Shown in pieces: positions 36,913 to 47,426 of a DNA stretch of 64,000 nt. The DNA is from Acinetobacter sp. ANC 5054 (lineage in GTDB: Bacteria; Pseudomonadota; Gammaproteobacteria; Pseudomonadales; Moraxellaceae). Where the stretch lies: assembly GCF_002135295.1 (NCBI RefSeq), contig NZ_NEGG01000016.1, positions 1-64,000 of the forward strand. The letters run 5' to 3'. Position numbers and translations under genes: made by a program. Each line of letters begins with the position of its first letter. Position 1 is the first letter of the stretch. Under the pieces are notes generated by a model, which worked only from the letters and a program-made list of their open reading frames with translations, had not been told where the DNA came from and did no database searches.

Positions 36913-38363
36913 TGCAAAATGTATGGTCTATTGCAGGTCGTAGCATTGCGGTTTCTTCACTTGCGCTTGCTTTGGCTGCCTGCCAAAGTATGCGTGGTCC
37001 AGAACCGGTTGTTCAGACCAATATTCCAGAAAGCTATACTGCAAGTGCTTCTGGCACTTCAGTGGCTGAACAGGGATATAAAGATTTCTTTGCTGACCAA
37101 CGTCTGGTACAAGTTCTTGACCTTGCGTTAGCCAATAACCGTGACTTGCGCACGGCGGCATTGAACATTGAGCGTGCTCAGCAACAGTACCAAATCACTG
37201 CAAATGGCCAATTACCTACAATTGGTGCAAGTGGTAGCGTACTGCGTCAAGACACGATGAATTCAAAGCCAGTAACCTCTTACAATGTTGGTTTAGGTGT
37301 GACGGCTTATGAGCTTGATTTTTGGGGCCGCGTACGCAGCTTAAAAGACAATGCTTTAGATAGCTACCTTGCAACAGCAAGTGCTCGTGATGCAACGCAA
37401 ATTGCACTCGTGGGTCAAGTTGCTCAAGCATGGTTGAACTATGCTTATGCCAATGCAAATTTAAAACTTGCAGATCAGACACTAAAAGCTCAGCTTGAAT
37501 CTTACAATCTGAACAAAAAGCGTTTTGATGTGGGTATCGACAGTGAAGTTCCAGTTCGTCAGGCGCAAATTTCTGTAGAAACTGCACGTAACGATGTTGC
37601 GAACTACAAAACTCAGATCTCACAAGCTCATAACTTATTGAACCTCCTTGTAGGCCAGCAAGTTCCGTCTAACCTATTGCCTACACAACGTGTAACTCGT
37701 ATTACTGCAAATAATACGATTGGCTCAGGTATTCCAAGTGACTTGTTAAATAACCGTCCAGATGTACGTGCTGCCGAATATCAACTTTCTGCAGCGGGTG
37801 CGAACATTGGTGCTGCAAAAGCACGTCTGTTCCCAACCATTAGCTTAACGGGTTCTGCGGGTTATGCTTCTACAGATTTGGGTGACTTGTTTAAATCAGG
37901 TAATTTTGTCTGGTCTGCGGGTCCAAGCTTGGATATTCCAATCTTTGACTGGGGCACGCGTAAAGCCAACATTAAAGTATCTGAAACAGATCAGAAAATT
38001 GCATTGTCTGATTATGAAAAATCAGTTCAATCTGCATTCCGTGAAGTCAATGATGCTTTAGCTGTTCGTCAAAACATCGGTGATCGCCTTGCTGCACAGC
38101 GTCGTTTAGTTGATGCAACCAACACCACTTATAAACTTTCAAATGCCCGCTTCCGTGCAGGTATCGATAGTTACTTAACCGTGTTAGATGCACAACGTGC
38201 ATCTTATGCTGCTGAGCAAGGTTTATTGTTGCTTGAACAAGCTAACTTAAACAACCAAGTGGAATTATACAAAACCCTTGGTGGCGGTATGAAAACCAAT
38301 ACTTCTGATGCGGTTCAATATCAACCGTCAACAGCTGAGCGTAAAGCTGACGCTGCTAAATAA
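36909..38363 (+). CDS. adeK: AdeK-type outer-membrane efflux channel
   Basis: The TolC-like outer-membrane lipoprotein that completes the tripartite pump. The 484 residues begin with a lipoprotein signal (LALALAAC, Cys about 25). Two OEP repeats follow, with family features YELDFWGRVRSL (about 134) and the second-repeat PIFDWGTR (about 345). The start GTG/ATG overlaps the adeJ stop by 4 nt; the annotated start at 36909 is GTG, with an ATG at 36912 as an equal alternative. An intrinsic terminator follows. Confidence 0.95.
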   Translation: MMQNVWSIAGRSIAVSSLALALAACQSMRGPEPVVQTNIPESYTASASGTSVAEQGYKDFFADQRLVQVLDLALANNRDLRTAALNIERAQQQYQITANGQLPTIGASGSVLRQDTMNSKPVTSYNVGLGVTAYELDFWGRVRSLKDNALDSYLATASARDATQIALVGQVAQAWLNYAYANANLKLADQTLKAQLESYNLNKKRFDVGIDSEVPVRQAQISVETARNDVANYKTQISQAHNLLNLLVGQQVPSNLLPTQRVTRITANNTIGSGIPSDLLNNRPDVRAAEYQLSAAGANIGAAKARLFPTISLTGSAGYASTDLGDLFKSGNFVWSAGPSLDIPIFDWGTRKANIKVSETDQKIALSDYEKSVQSAFREVNDALAVRQNIGDRLAAQRRLVDATNTTYKLSNARFRAGIDSYLTVLDAQRASYAAEQGLLLLEQANLNNQVELYKTLGGGMKTNTSDAVQYQPSTAERKADAAK

Positions 38364-38390
38364 GTTTTGAACTAAAAAAAGTTCAGGTTG

Positions 38391-38417
38391 AAAAGCTCAC
38401 TTCGGTGGGCTTTTTTA
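38391..38417 (+). terminator. terminator after adeK
   Basis: AAAAGCTCAC pairs with GTGGGCTTTT around a stable TTCG tetraloop, followed by TTATT. It ends the efflux operon. Confidence 0.92.
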
Positions 38418-38511
38418 TTGAATGAGAAGATTGGACTCAAAATGAATATATTGCTTTTTTTAGCCAATTTTCCTATCTTCAACACACCCTTTTTTATATT
38501 GATAACTAAAA

Positions 38512-38868
38512 ATGCTTTTAAGTAACTTAGAATCTGTGCCAGGCCACACTATTACTCAACAACTCGATGTGGTGTATGGCAGTACTGTACGTAGTAAACA
38601 TGTGGGTCGTGATTTTATGGCAGGACTCAAAAATATTGTCGGTGGCGAGCTCAAAGGCTACACCGAACTACTTGAAGAATCACGTCAAGAAGCCATGAGC
38701 CGTATGATCGATAAAGCCCGTGGTCTTGGAGCTAATGCGATTGTTGGTATTCGCTTCTCAACTTCAAATATTGCTCAAGGCGCTTCAGAGCTTTTTGTTT
38801 ATGGCACTGCGGTACGTGTTGAAAATTCACAAACCTCACTTCCAGATCCATTCCCAACTCAAGGCTAA
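38512..38868 (+). CDS. YbjQ/UPF0145 family protein, copy 1
   Basis: A 118-residue protein of the YbjQ family (UPF0145, a pentameric heavy-metal-binding-like fold). Seen: TTTIxQxLDVVYGSTV-like start (HTITQQLDVVYGSTVRS), FMAGLKNIVGGELKGYTELLEESRQEAMSRM and ARGLGANAIVGIRFSTS. Function is not established. The second family member begins 3 nt after its stop codon, so they form a two-gene unit. Confidence 0.9.
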   Translation: MLLSNLESVPGHTITQQLDVVYGSTVRSKHVGRDFMAGLKNIVGGELKGYTELLEESRQEAMSRMIDKARGLGANAIVGIRFSTSNIAQGASELFVYGTAVRVENSQTSLPDPFPTQG

Positions 38869-38871
38869 GTT

Positions 38872-39306
38872 ATGGGCGCTTTTATATTTAAAGTCCTGAT
38901 CTTTGTGGTGCTGTTTTGTATTGGCTGGGGCTTTGGTCGCCATGCTGAACAAAAGCATTTAAAAGAACTGGAAGCACAAGAAAAACGCCTATCCCACATT
39001 CGGATCGACAACAACCGCTTTAAAACTACTGATCGTCCGGGGCAACTTGTTTCAAGTAATGTGGTTATTTCACACGATTACTTTAAATATGTGATTGCCA
39101 ATATTCAGAATTTCTTTGGTGGTCGACTGACCAGCTATGAAAGTGTGGTCGAGCGTGCGCGCCGTGAAGCTGTGGTTCGCTTAAAACAAGAAGCTGAAAA
39201 TATGGGCGCAACCCAAATTATGGGCTTACGTTTAAGCACCACAGAACTGGGTATGCAAGGTGGCATGGTTGAAGTTTTTGCTTACGGTACGGCAATTCGG
39301 GGTTAA
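38872..39306 (+). CDS. YbjQ-like protein with N-terminal membrane anchor, copy 2
   Basis: A 144-residue protein. The N-terminal segment (about 4-20, IFKVLIFVVLFCIGWGFG) is a transmembrane anchor; a charged linker follows. From about residue 57 the YbjQ domain is recognisable (NIQNFFGGRLTSYESVVERARREAVVRL...MGATQIMGLRLSTTELG). It is a diverged paralogue of the gene 3 nt upstream. One soluble and one membrane-bound copy suggest a mixed complex at the membrane, but this is inference. Confidence 0.82.
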   Translation: MGAFIFKVLIFVVLFCIGWGFGRHAEQKHLKELEAQEKRLSHIRIDNNRFKTTDRPGQLVSSNVVISHDYFKYVIANIQNFFGGRLTSYESVVERARREAVVRLKQEAENMGATQIMGLRLSTTELGMQGGMVEVFAYGTAIRG

Positions 39307-39501
39307 TATTAATCATCCAATTTAAACGGTGATGAAATTTGATCAAATCAGCCATCAAATTTCATCATAGAACTTTATCTTACACAGTGATAAGAATTTG
39401 AATTGGTCTTTTTCTATTTAGCAGCAAAGATAAGACATGCACCCTCAAGCATATAAAAGTAACTACGTTTAATTTAAAAACAAGTGATCAACATTTCTAA
39501 A

Positions 39502-40257
39502 CTAACGCGCCATTTCACATACCCATTGACTCGCTTTTTCAACGCATTTTTCCACGACTAAAGGATAATTGGTCAATTCTGTAAGATAAAATTCCTGCTG
39601 ATCAAAACGAATAATGGATTGATATGTACCATCATCCATTTTAATGTCTAAACCGTTGTCTTTAATCCGATACATCGTATTTCCAACTGCCTTTCTAAAC
39701 CCATCAAAATAATAAAAATTGATCTGATTATTCTGAATACTTAAAAAGCCTATTCCACCATAATACTGTGACTTATGATTGCGCATATCGATAATATGGA
39801 CGTGGGTATTGTCATACACAAAACGCCCTACTTCTTTAAGCCTGCTGCTGTTTAAAATTGACAACTGCTCTGAAAAGATATGCCCATTTAATAAAATACA
39901 TTGGACTGGACATTTTTTAATATCTGCCGCTGGGGTTTTTAAATATTGCTGATGATTTAAAATCTCAAAACGATATGGGATTTGACGTGTATCCAATTGA
40001 GCTGATGGCAGCCGTGTATTAATGTTCGAATTTTGAGTGTTATAAAATGTCGATTTCAGCCATTTCTGCGTATCAAAAAAATGTTCCCGCGGACGCCAAC
40101 CTTGTTTCTGTTCTTCAGAAGGCTCTGCATACGCCCGCGCTTCTTCAACTAATCGATCAATCGGTTGAGCTGCGGACAACATTGGAACCGCTATTGAGCA
40201 CAAGCAAAGTACGAAACAGCTGACGAATCTATAAAACTGATGTGATAGTTGTTTCAT
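39502..40257 (-). CDS. hypothetical exported protein
   Basis: A 251-residue protein with an N-terminal signal peptide (FYRFVSCFVLCLCSIAVPMLSAAQ, cleavage near residue 30). The mature part has cysteines in pairs (KKCPVQC near 114-118; VEKCVEK and QWVCEM at the C-terminus), consistent with disulfides in the periplasm, and a beta-rich middle section (YYGGIGFLSIQNNQINFYYFDG). I recognise no family. It stands alone, with 195 bp of non-coding DNA between it and the convergent YbjQ pair. Confidence 0.65.
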   Translation of the reverse strand: MKQLSHQFYRFVSCFVLCLCSIAVPMLSAAQPIDRLVEEARAYAEPSEEQKQGWRPREHFFDTQKWLKSTFYNTQNSNINTRLPSAQLDTRQIPYRFEILNHQQYLKTPAADIKKCPVQCILLNGHIFSEQLSILNSSRLKEVGRFVYDNTHVHIIDMRNHKSQYYGGIGFLSIQNNQINFYYFDGFRKAVGNTMYRIKDNGLDIKMDDGTYQSIIRFDQQEFYLTELTNYPLVVEKCVEKASQWVCEMAR

Positions 40258-40303
40258 ACCCTACTTAAACCTTAAAAAGTTCATACTAAAAATTTTAAAC
40301 CTA

Positions 40304-41113
40304 TTACTTCACTTTCGCTTTACGAATCATCTTATATAGTGTGCTCGGCGATAAACGAGCCACCCATGTGCCCAGCACTTCTTTGCTGCCGCCAACAACA
40401 ATATACTCATCGCCTTTCAAGAGTGCTTTCACAGCTATTTTGGCAAACTCATCTGCTTCTAAACCATTTTCAATGGCTTCGTCCTGATGCCCTTGCGCTT
40501 TACCTGCACCATTTAAAGCATTAAATGACACATTGGTTTTAACAAAACCGGGGAAAATAACTGAAACATCGACGCCTTGATCCGCCACCTCAGCACGCAG
40601 ACTGTTCGCCCACATATGTATAGCTGCTTTAGCTGCAGAATAAGTCGCACGATATTGTGTACCTAACAACCCTGCAACACTGGAGACAAAGGCAATACGC
40701 CCAGATTTCTGCGCAAGGAATGTTGGCAGTACGGTTTTAGTTAAAAAAACTTGCGAAAAATAATCCACTTCCATGATGGCACGTTCAGTCTGCATCGTCG
40801 TATCTGCAATTAATGCACGCTGACTCAAGCCGGCATTATTGATCAACCAGTCGATACGTCCTTTATGCGCAAGAACTTGCTCATAAGCATGACGCACTTG
40901 ATTTTCATCGGTAATATCGGCCGTAACAGAAATATGTTGATCTGGATGAAGCAAAGTTACACGGACATTTTCAAGCTCTTCAAAACGGCGGGCAGTTAAC
41001 ACCACTTGTGCACCTTGCAAGGCGCACTCCTGCGCCAAAGCTTTCCCCAGTCCTGATGATGCACCTGTAATCCACACCACTTTCCCATTTAAATCATCTT
41101 GCTTTGCCATCAT
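40304..41113 (-). CDS. short-chain dehydrogenase/reductase
   Basis: A 269-residue classical SDR with the cofactor motif TGASSGLGKALAQE (about 16-29), the NNAG motif (about 92-95), and the catalytic Ser and YxxxK (SSVAGLLG...YSAAKAA, about 144-164). The arginine at ARRFEEL near 42 suggests NADP preference. The substrate is unknown. It starts with two adjacent ATG codons (41113 and 41110) after AGGAA. It lies 42 bp downstream of the hypothetical gene at 41156-41827 on the same strand. Confidence 0.92.
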   Translation of the reverse strand: MMAKQDDLNGKVVWITGASSGLGKALAQECALQGAQVVLTARRFEELENVRVTLLHPDQHISVTADITDENQVRHAYEQVLAHKGRIDWLINNAGLSQRALIADTTMQTERAIMEVDYFSQVFLTKTVLPTFLAQKSGRIAFVSSVAGLLGTQYRATYSAAKAAIHMWANSLRAEVADQGVDVSVIFPGFVKTNVSFNALNGAGKAQGHQDEAIENGLEADEFAKIAVKALLKGDEYIVVGGSKEVLGTWVARLSPSTLYKMIRKAKVK

Positions 41114-41155
41114 CTATTCCTTTTGAAAGTGCTAATTTATTCATTTATAAATATT

Positions 41156-41827
41156 TTATGCTTTATTTAATTCAGGCTCATTGTTTAAAAACACCATAAA
41201 ATGGTCAAAATAATGGCTCATTGACTGTGCATCATAGATTTTTCCGAGCTTATCAAAACGTTTATAGCCCAATTGTGTAGTGAGATTAATCACACCCGTT
41301 AAAGTTTTATCGACTACTACGTTAAATTTCAGCATCTTTTTCGGTTCACGAACCAAATGTGTGACACCTGCATCGACGACTCGGGTAAAAGCATTTAAAG
41401 CAAGTGGAACATATTGATTTTGCCCTTCTTTCATATGCTCTACATATCCTAAGAGATCCGTTGCTAAAGACGCATCTATTGGATAATTCATGAAATGCTG
41501 TCCATCTGCTTCATAAAATCGTTCATAAAGATAATTCACCATCGGTAATAAACGATCATTGCCAAAAAATGAGACTGACCACGGCATATATTTACGTGTC
41601 GTTTCACGTATTTGCTGAATAATCTTTTCTGATTCATTGTCCCCAGATTTATTCAAACGTGCTAACTGACCAAACACTTGATCCAAAATTTCACAAGCAA
41701 TATCCGCTAAGTTTTCACCCAGCGCTTTAGACTGACTTTCGGTTTCCCCTGCATTGAGCTTTTGATGAATCGTTTCAAAACGTTGATAAGTTGCAGGTTG
41801 AATCTTTAAAGAAATGGTATAAGTCAT
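41156..41827 (-). CDS. conserved hypothetical protein upstream of SDR
   Basis: A 223-residue soluble helical protein without a signal peptide or recognised domain. The pattern MTYTISLKIQPATYQRFE at the start and a charged C-terminus ending in NNEPELNKA are seen. GGAGCAA lies 6-7 nt before the ATG. It is close to the SDR downstream, so a shared metabolic role is plausible but unsupported. Confidence 0.6.
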   Translation of the reverse strand: MTYTISLKIQPATYQRFETIHQKLNAGETESQSKALGENLADIACEILDQVFGQLARLNKSGDNESEKIIQQIRETTRKYMPWSVSFFGNDRLLPMVNYLYERFYEADGQHFMNYPIDASLATDLLGYVEHMKEGQNQYVPLALNAFTRVVDAGVTHLVREPKKMLKFNVVVDKTLTGVINLTTQLGYKRFDKLGKIYDAQSMSHYFDHFMVFLNNEPELNKA

Positions 41828-41963
41828 ATGATATTGCTCCTTTTATCTTAGTTTTGGGATCAATGAATGTTTCTTATCTATGGTTCTATCATACGGACTC
41901 TATCATTAACTGCAAATCGAAAAAGTTAACATTCGACCAACATCCCTAATTCATATTTTTTTT

Positions 41964-41972
41964 TGCTACAAT
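41964..41972 (+). promoter_or_regulatory. candidate extended -10 of valS
   Basis: TGCTACAAT fits an extended -10 (TG-N-TATAAT) with one mismatch. The predicted start near 41979 gives a leader of about 30 nt. It follows a tract of ten T residues. No clear ribosome binding site is visible before the valS ATG. Confidence 0.5.
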
Positions 41973-42010
41973 AGATGCAATTTTTTATTCACTTTTGATT
42001 TGTTCGAGCT

Positions 42011-44905
42011 ATGACTGAATCTGCGCAAAATATTGCTACGACCTACGATCCTACCGAGATCGAGAAAAAATGGTACAAGACTTGGGAAGAAAACGGCTAT
42101 TTCAAGCCGTCTAAAAATGGTGAATCATTTTGTATTATGATTCCGCCGCCTAACGTCACAGGCAGCTTGCACATGGGTCATGGTTTTAACAATGCCATTA
42201 TGGATGCTTTGACTCGCTATAACCGTATGTCTGGTAAAAACACCTTATGGCAACCGGGTACTGACCATGCAGGTATTGCAACACAAATGGTTGTAGAGCG
42301 TCAGTTAGGTGCTGAAGGCGTAAGCCGTCATGACCTTGGCCGTGAAAAGTTCATCGAAAAAGTATGGGAATGGAAAGAACAATCTGGCGGTAATATTACC
42401 CGTCAAATTCGTCGTCTAGGCTCATCTGTAGACTGGTCACGTGAACGCTTCACTATGGATGACGGTCTTTCTAACGCAGTGAAAGAAGTATTCGTAAAAC
42501 TGCATGAAGAAGGCTTGATCTACCGTGGTAAGCGCCTTGTAAACTGGGATCCAAAATTACAAACTGCCCTTTCTGACTTAGAAGTTGAGTCTGATAAAGA
42601 AGAAGCAGGTTCACTGTGGCACTTCAAATATTTCTTTGAAGACAAATCAATTCGTACCCACGATGGTAAAGATCACATCGTTGTTGCAACCACTCGTCCT
42701 GAAACACTACTTGGTGATACAGCAGTAGCTGTTGCGCTTGATGATGAACGCTATGCAGCACTTGTTGGCAAAAACATTATCTTGCCAATTACAGGTCGTG
42801 CAGTTCCAATCGTTAAAGACGAATATGTAGACAAAGAATTTGGTACAGGCTGTGTAAAAATCACCCCTGCACACGACTTCAATGACTATGAAGTGGGTAA
42901 ACGCTGCGAATTGCCAATCATCAACATCTTCAACAAAAATGCTGAAGTGTTGGCTGAGTTTGAATACATCGCGAAAGCGGGCGAGCAAATTTCTAAAACC
43001 ATTCCTGCTCCAGCAGACTACATTGGTTTAGAGCGTTTTGCTGCACGTAAAAAATTGGTTGCTCAAGCTGAAGCTGAAGGCTGGTTAGACCAAATTCAAC
43101 CGTACACACTGAAACCACCTCGCGGTGACCGTTCAGGTGTAATCGTTGAGCCTCTACTTACTGACCAATGGTATGTGAAAATTGCACCGCTTGCTGAACC
43201 TGCAATTAAAGCGGTTAAAGATGGCGATATTAAATTCGTACCTGAGCAATACAGCAACATGTACATGGCTTGGATGAACAACATTCAAGACTGGTGTATT
43301 TCGCGTCAATTGTGGTGGGGTCACCGTATTCCAGCTTGGTACGATGCTGAAGGCAACGTATTTGTTGGTCGTGACGAAGATGAAGTTCGTGCGAAGAACG
43401 GTATTGCACCTGAAGTTGAATTAAAACAAGACGAAGATGTGCTTGATACATGGTTCTCTTCTGGTCTTTGGACATTCTCAACTTTAGGTTGGACTGGTGA
43501 CGAAGCAAAAGATAAAGAAAACTACTTCTTAAATACCTTCCACCCGACTGATGTGTTGGTCACTGGTTTCGACATCATCTTCTTCTGGGTTGCCCGCATG
43601 ATCATGATGACCATGCACTTCATGAAAAATGAAGATGGCACACCGCAAGTTCCGTTCAAAACGGTATATGTACACGGTTTGGTCCGTGATGGCGAAGGTC
43701 AGAAGATGTCTAAATCTAAGGGTAACGTACTTGACCCATTAGACTTGATTGATGGTGTTGACCTTGAAACTTTAGTACAAAAACGTACGACTGGTTTGAT
43801 GAACCCGAAACAAGCATCGAAGATTGAAAAATCAACCCGTAAAGAATTCCCAGAAGGTATTCAATCTTACGGTACAGATGCGGTTCGTTTCACGTTCTGT
43901 GCGCTTGCCAACACTGGCCGTGACATTAAATTCGACATGAAACGTGTTGAAGGTTACCGTAACTTTGCCAACAAAATCTGGAACGCAACGCGTTTCGTGA
44001 TGATGAACATTGAAGGTCAAACCATTGGTACTGAAGTTCGTCAAGATCTTTGGGAATTGCCTGAACAGTGGATCGTGAGCCGTCTGCAAAAAGCTGAACT
44101 TGCTGTTCAACAAGCTTTTGCAACCTACCGTTTGGACTTGGCTGCGCAAGCGATTTATGAGTTCATTTGGAATGAATACTGTGACTGGTATGTAGAGCTG
44201 ACTAAGCCTGTTCTGAACGATGAAAATGTTTCTGAAGAGCGTAAAGCTGAGGTTCGTCGTATATTGCTTGCTGTGATGGAAGCGTCTTTACGTTTGGCTC
44301 ACCCATTGATGCCTTACTTAACAGAAGAAATCTGGCAAACTCTTGCACCGAAACTTGGTATTTCTGGCGAAACTATTATGCTCGCGCAGTACCCTGTTGC
44401 TGAACAAGCGCTTGTGAATGAACAAGCTGAAGCGGATATGCAATGGCTTCAAGGTTTGATTGGTGCGGTACGTAACATCCGTGGTGAGATGGGTCTAGGT
44501 AATGCTCGCTTGTTGCCTGTACTTCTTCAAAACACGACTGAAGCAGAAAAAACACGTATTGCTCGTATTGAACCGTTGTTTAAAGCATTGGCTAAAGTTG
44601 AAAGCATTACGTTCCTTAGCGATGCTGAACAACCACCATTGTCTTCTTCTTCTGTAGTCGGTCATGTATCTGTATTCGTTCCAATGAAGGGTTTAATTGA
44701 CCCTAAAGCGGAATTGGGTCGTCTACAAAAAGACTTAGACAAGGTTCAAAAACAGCATGACCAAATTGCAACTAAACTTTCTAACGAAGGTTTTGTGGCA
44801 AAAGCACCTGTAGCTGTGGTTGAAGGCGAGAAAGTAAAACTTGCTGAGTTTGCTGATCAGTTAGCGAAGATTAAAGCGAATATGGAGCAGATTGCAGCGC
44901 TTTAA
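42011..44905 (+). CDS. valS: valyl-tRNA synthetase
   Basis: A class I aminoacyl-tRNA synthetase with editing activity. The 964 residues include the HIGH motif (HMGH, residues 54-57), the editing domain inserted between about 190 and 330 ([16 protein letters not shown]), the KMSKS motif starting at Lys565 ([14 protein letters not shown]), the anticodon-binding domain, and a C-terminal coiled coil (about 895-964) that holds the tRNA. This layout is standard for bacterial ValS. A strong terminator follows 17 nt after the stop codon. Confidence 0.99.
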   Translation: MTESAQNIATTYDPTEIEKKWYKTWEENGYFKPSKNGESFCIMIPPPNVTGSLHMGHGFNNAIMDALTRYNRMSGKNTLWQPGTDHAGIATQMVVERQLGAEGVSRHDLGREKFIEKVWEWKEQSGGNITRQIRRLGSSVDWSRERFTMDDGLSNAVKEVFVKLHEEGLIYRGKRLVNWDPKLQTALSDLEVESDKEEAGSLWHFKYFFEDKSIRTHDGKDHIVVATTRPETLLGDTAVAVALDDERYAALVGKNIILPITGRAVPIVKDEYVDKEFGTGCVKITPAHDFNDYEVGKRCELPIINIFNKNAEVLAEFEYIAKAGEQISKTIPAPADYIGLERFAARKKLVAQAEAEGWLDQIQPYTLKPPRGDRSGVIVEPLLTDQWYVKIAPLAEPAIKAVKDGDIKFVPEQYSNMYMAWMNNIQDWCISRQLWWGHRIPAWYDAEGNVFVGRDEDEVRAKNGIAPEVELKQDEDVLDTWFSSGLWTFSTLGWTGDEAKDKENYFLNTFHPTDVLVTGFDIIFFWVARMIMMTMHFMKNEDGTPQVPFKTVYVHGLVRDGEGQKMSKSKGNVLDPLDLIDGVDLETLVQKRTTGLMNPKQASKIEKSTRKEFPEGIQSYGTDAVRFTFCALANTGRDIKFDMKRVEGYRNFANKIWNATRFVMMNIEGQTIGTEVRQDLWELPEQWIVSRLQKAELAVQQAFATYRLDLAAQAIYEFIWNEYCDWYVELTKPVLNDENVSEERKAEVRRILLAVMEASLRLAHPLMPYLTEEIWQTLAPKLGISGETIMLAQYPVAEQALVNEQAEADMQWLQGLIGAVRNIRGEMGLGNARLLPVLLQNTTEAEKTRIARIEPLFKALAKVESITFLSDAEQPPLSSSSVVGHVSVFVPMKGLIDPKAELGRLQKDLDKVQKQHDQIATKLSNEGFVAKAPVAVVEGEKVKLAEFADQLAKIKANMEQIAAL

Positions 44906-44921
44906 TGCTGTAATTTGATTC

Positions 44922-44953
44922 AAAAAAATCCCCTCTTAGTGAGGGGATTTTTT
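44922..44953 (+). terminator. terminator after valS
   Basis: AAAAAAATCCCCTC pairs with GAGGGGATTTTTT around TTAGT. It marks the edge between core genome and the AT-rich accessory genes. Confidence 0.92.
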
Positions 44954-44973
44954 ATTAAAATCATAATGATATT

Positions 44974-44982
44974 TGATAGAAT
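44974..44982 (+). promoter_or_regulatory. candidate extended -10 of the KAP NTPase gene
   Basis: TGATAGAAT fits TG-N-TATAAT with one mismatch, 32 nt before the KAP start codon and right behind the valS terminator. No ribosome binding site is obvious. Confidence 0.4.
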
Positions 44983-45013
44983 CATTTGATGGAACCTTTA
45001 TAAATATCTCAAC

Positions 45014-47299
45014 ATGACAAATATAGATAAATTCGCATTTTCTGCCGATAGACCAATTAAAAATATAGAACAAGACGTATTGGGTCGAGCTGATTTTGCT
45101 AAAAACTTAAGCGATGCTATTTCTCAATGGAAAGGTGATGAAAGCTTAGTTATTGCGTTACATGGCGATTGGGGTTCAGGAAAATCATCAATTAAAAATA
45201 TGGCGTTATCGTATTCAAAGCAACAAGATGACTCACCCACAATTATAGAGTTTTCACCTTGGGAATGGTCAGCTCAGGATAAGATTGTTCAGGCTTTTTT
45301 TGATGAAATATCAAAATCTATTGGAAGAAAGGATTCATCTAAAGAAGATAAAAAATTAGCAAATATATTTGCGAAATATGGCAATCATTTATCTACGGCA
45401 CACACTTTTCTTAAGGGTGCTAATTTAGCTCTACCTCTTCTTGTAACTTCAATCCTAAGTACAGGTTTAATTAGCAGTTACTTTACTGACAATTCACAAT
45501 TACCAATACTCATTGCAACTATTACATCTTTTATAGCTTTAATCTTACCAGCCACAGGAAAAGGGAGCGAATTGTTAGGGAAACTTTCAGAAAACTACGA
45601 AAAAAAATCTAAATTAAATGAAAAGAACTTAGCAGAAATTCGTGAGGAGTTAATTACAGCTTTAAAGGATAGAACGACTCCTCTTTTAATTGTTATGGAT
45701 GATATTGATCGTTTAACAACCGTAGAGTTGCGAATGATTTTTCAATTAATTAAGGCAAATACTGATTTTCCTAATGTAATATTTTTACTTTTATTTCAGA
45801 AAGATATTGTCGAAAAAAAACTTACTGACGGCACACAGTCTGGTGAAAACTATCTAGAAAAAATTATTCAAATCCCTTTTACAATTCCACAAATTCAAAT
45901 AAAACAAGTCCACACTGTTTTATTTAATCTACTAAACAATGTGATATATAGTCACATTGATGCAGAAAAAAAGTTTGATCAACAAAGATGGGCTGAGGTT
46001 TATCATAACGGGTTTAAAAACTATTTTAATAATTTAAGAAATGTGTATAGATTCAACTCTACACTTTGTTTTAATTTTAACTTATTCAAAAATGATGATA
46101 TTTTTGAAGCAGATCCCATAGATTTGATTGTTATTGAATGCTTAAGAATATTTGAACCAACTGTTTATACAAAACTTTCGCAATCAAAAAGTGCTTTCAC
46201 AAGCTTAAGTTCTAGCTATAGTGATAATCAAACAGAAAAAGCAAAATACTTAAGAGTTATAGACGATGTAATCAATAGTGCATCTGAAAAAAATAAAGAA
46301 TCTGTTAAAAAAATTCTAACTTCTCTTTTCCCTACTATTAAATGGATTATAAGCAACTATTATCACGATCATAGCTCTTATCAAGAATGGTTCACTCAAT
46401 TAAGAATTTGTCATAAAGATCACTTTGATAAATATTTTAAACTGAGTTTTGATAGTGAAGATTTTACTACATCAGATTTTATTAATTTCATCCAACTAAC
46501 AGTTTCTAGAGAAAAACTTAAAGAGAAAATACTTGCTTTAGATGCTAGAAATGTATTGGAAGACTTCTTATGCAAATTTGAAGCCTATAGCAAACAGGTA
46601 CCACAAGAAAATTTTGAATCATATCTATATGCAATGTTAGACAGCGCGGATGGAATCAACAGCGAATCTAATCAGTTTTTTGGCTTTTCATCACAAACCT
46701 ATATATTTAGATTATCATTTTGGTGTTTAGAAAATATCCAAGATAGAAAACAAAGAGCTACACTTTTAAATAAGTATATTAACCTAAATTCAAATTTTTC
46801 ATTTATTAATTATTTTTTATTTAAAGAGTACAAAAGTAGAGAGGAAAATCAAGAAACTTTACTAGAAGATTCCGATTTTCAAGCACTCAAAAATGATTTT
46901 ATTATTCAATTAAATCACTTCGCTAATTCATTTCCCGATAAATTAATTCAACACAATTCGTTCCTATCATTGGTGTACCGTTGGAAAGAATGGGGAAACT
47001 CTTCTGATATTCTTAATTGGTTTGAATCCAAAACTCAGGATATACAAGGTATTCTAAAAATCCTTAAGGCAATGACCCAAAGTACTAAATCTTATAGCAG
47101 TTCATATACTAAACCTCATGTTAAAAGATATATTAAAGCTGATACTGTTATAAACTTCTTAAACGTTCCTCGCATATCAAACATAATCAACTCTAGTGAT
47201 CTTTCTATACTTTCTGAAGAGGAAAAAGACTTAATCAAAATGCTCAAAAAAGGATTCGAAAATAAAGCTAACAATCGTGATGATGATTTTGATGACTAA
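45014..47299 (+). CDS. KAP family P-loop NTPase
   Basis: A 761-residue protein. The N-terminal third is a KAP domain: Walker A HGDWGSGKSS (50-59), then SPWEWSAQDKIVQAFF, two transmembrane helices (about 138-157 and 163-182) inserted between the nucleotide motifs, and Walker B LLIVMDDIDRL (224-234). Such an insertion is a hallmark of KAP NTPases, a group that includes the phage-excluding PifA of plasmid F. The remaining 450 residues show no domain I know. Base composition is clearly more AT-rich than valS. The stop codon overlaps the first base of repeat element A. A role in phage defence is an inference from the family. Confidence 0.88.
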   Translation: MTNIDKFAFSADRPIKNIEQDVLGRADFAKNLSDAISQWKGDESLVIALHGDWGSGKSSIKNMALSYSKQQDDSPTIIEFSPWEWSAQDKIVQAFFDEISKSIGRKDSSKEDKKLANIFAKYGNHLSTAHTFLKGANLALPLLVTSILSTGLISSYFTDNSQLPILIATITSFIALILPATGKGSELLGKLSENYEKKSKLNEKNLAEIREELITALKDRTTPLLIVMDDIDRLTTVELRMIFQLIKANTDFPNVIFLLLFQKDIVEKKLTDGTQSGENYLEKIIQIPFTIPQIQIKQVHTVLFNLLNNVIYSHIDAEKKFDQQRWAEVYHNGFKNYFNNLRNVYRFNSTLCFNFNLFKNDDIFEADPIDLIVIECLRIFEPTVYTKLSQSKSAFTSLSSSYSDNQTEKAKYLRVIDDVINSASEKNKESVKKILTSLFPTIKWIISNYYHDHSSYQEWFTQLRICHKDHFDKYFKLSFDSEDFTTSDFINFIQLTVSREKLKEKILALDARNVLEDFLCKFEAYSKQVPQENFESYLYAMLDSADGINSESNQFFGFSSQTYIFRLSFWCLENIQDRKQRATLLNKYINLNSNFSFINYFLFKEYKSREENQETLLEDSDFQALKNDFIIQLNHFANSFPDKLIQHNSFLSLVYRWKEWGNSSDILNWFESKTQDIQGILKILKAMTQSTKSYSSSYTKPHVKRYIKADTVINFLNVPRISNIINSSDLSILSEEEKDLIKMLKKGFENKANNRDDDFDD

Positions 47300-47409
47300 C
47301 CCTCACCCCAACCCTCTCCCATAGGGAGAGGGAGCGTCATTTGATTTAATGCCTATATGAATTTTGCAATGGAGTTCCCTCTCCTTGTAGGAGAGGGTTA
47401 GGGAGAGGT
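47299..47409. repeat. REP-like hairpin element, copy A (111 bp)
   Basis: Starts ACCCTCACCCCA and ends TTAGGGAGAGGT; the two ends are imperfect inverted repeats. It holds two strong hairpins, CCCTCTCCC-ATA-GGGAGAGGG at the left and CCCTCTCC-TTGTA-GGAGAGGG at the right, joined by a 44-bp linker. Its first base is the last base of the KAP stop codon. Confidence 0.9.
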
Positions 47410-47426
47410 GCTTTTCAATATTAGAA

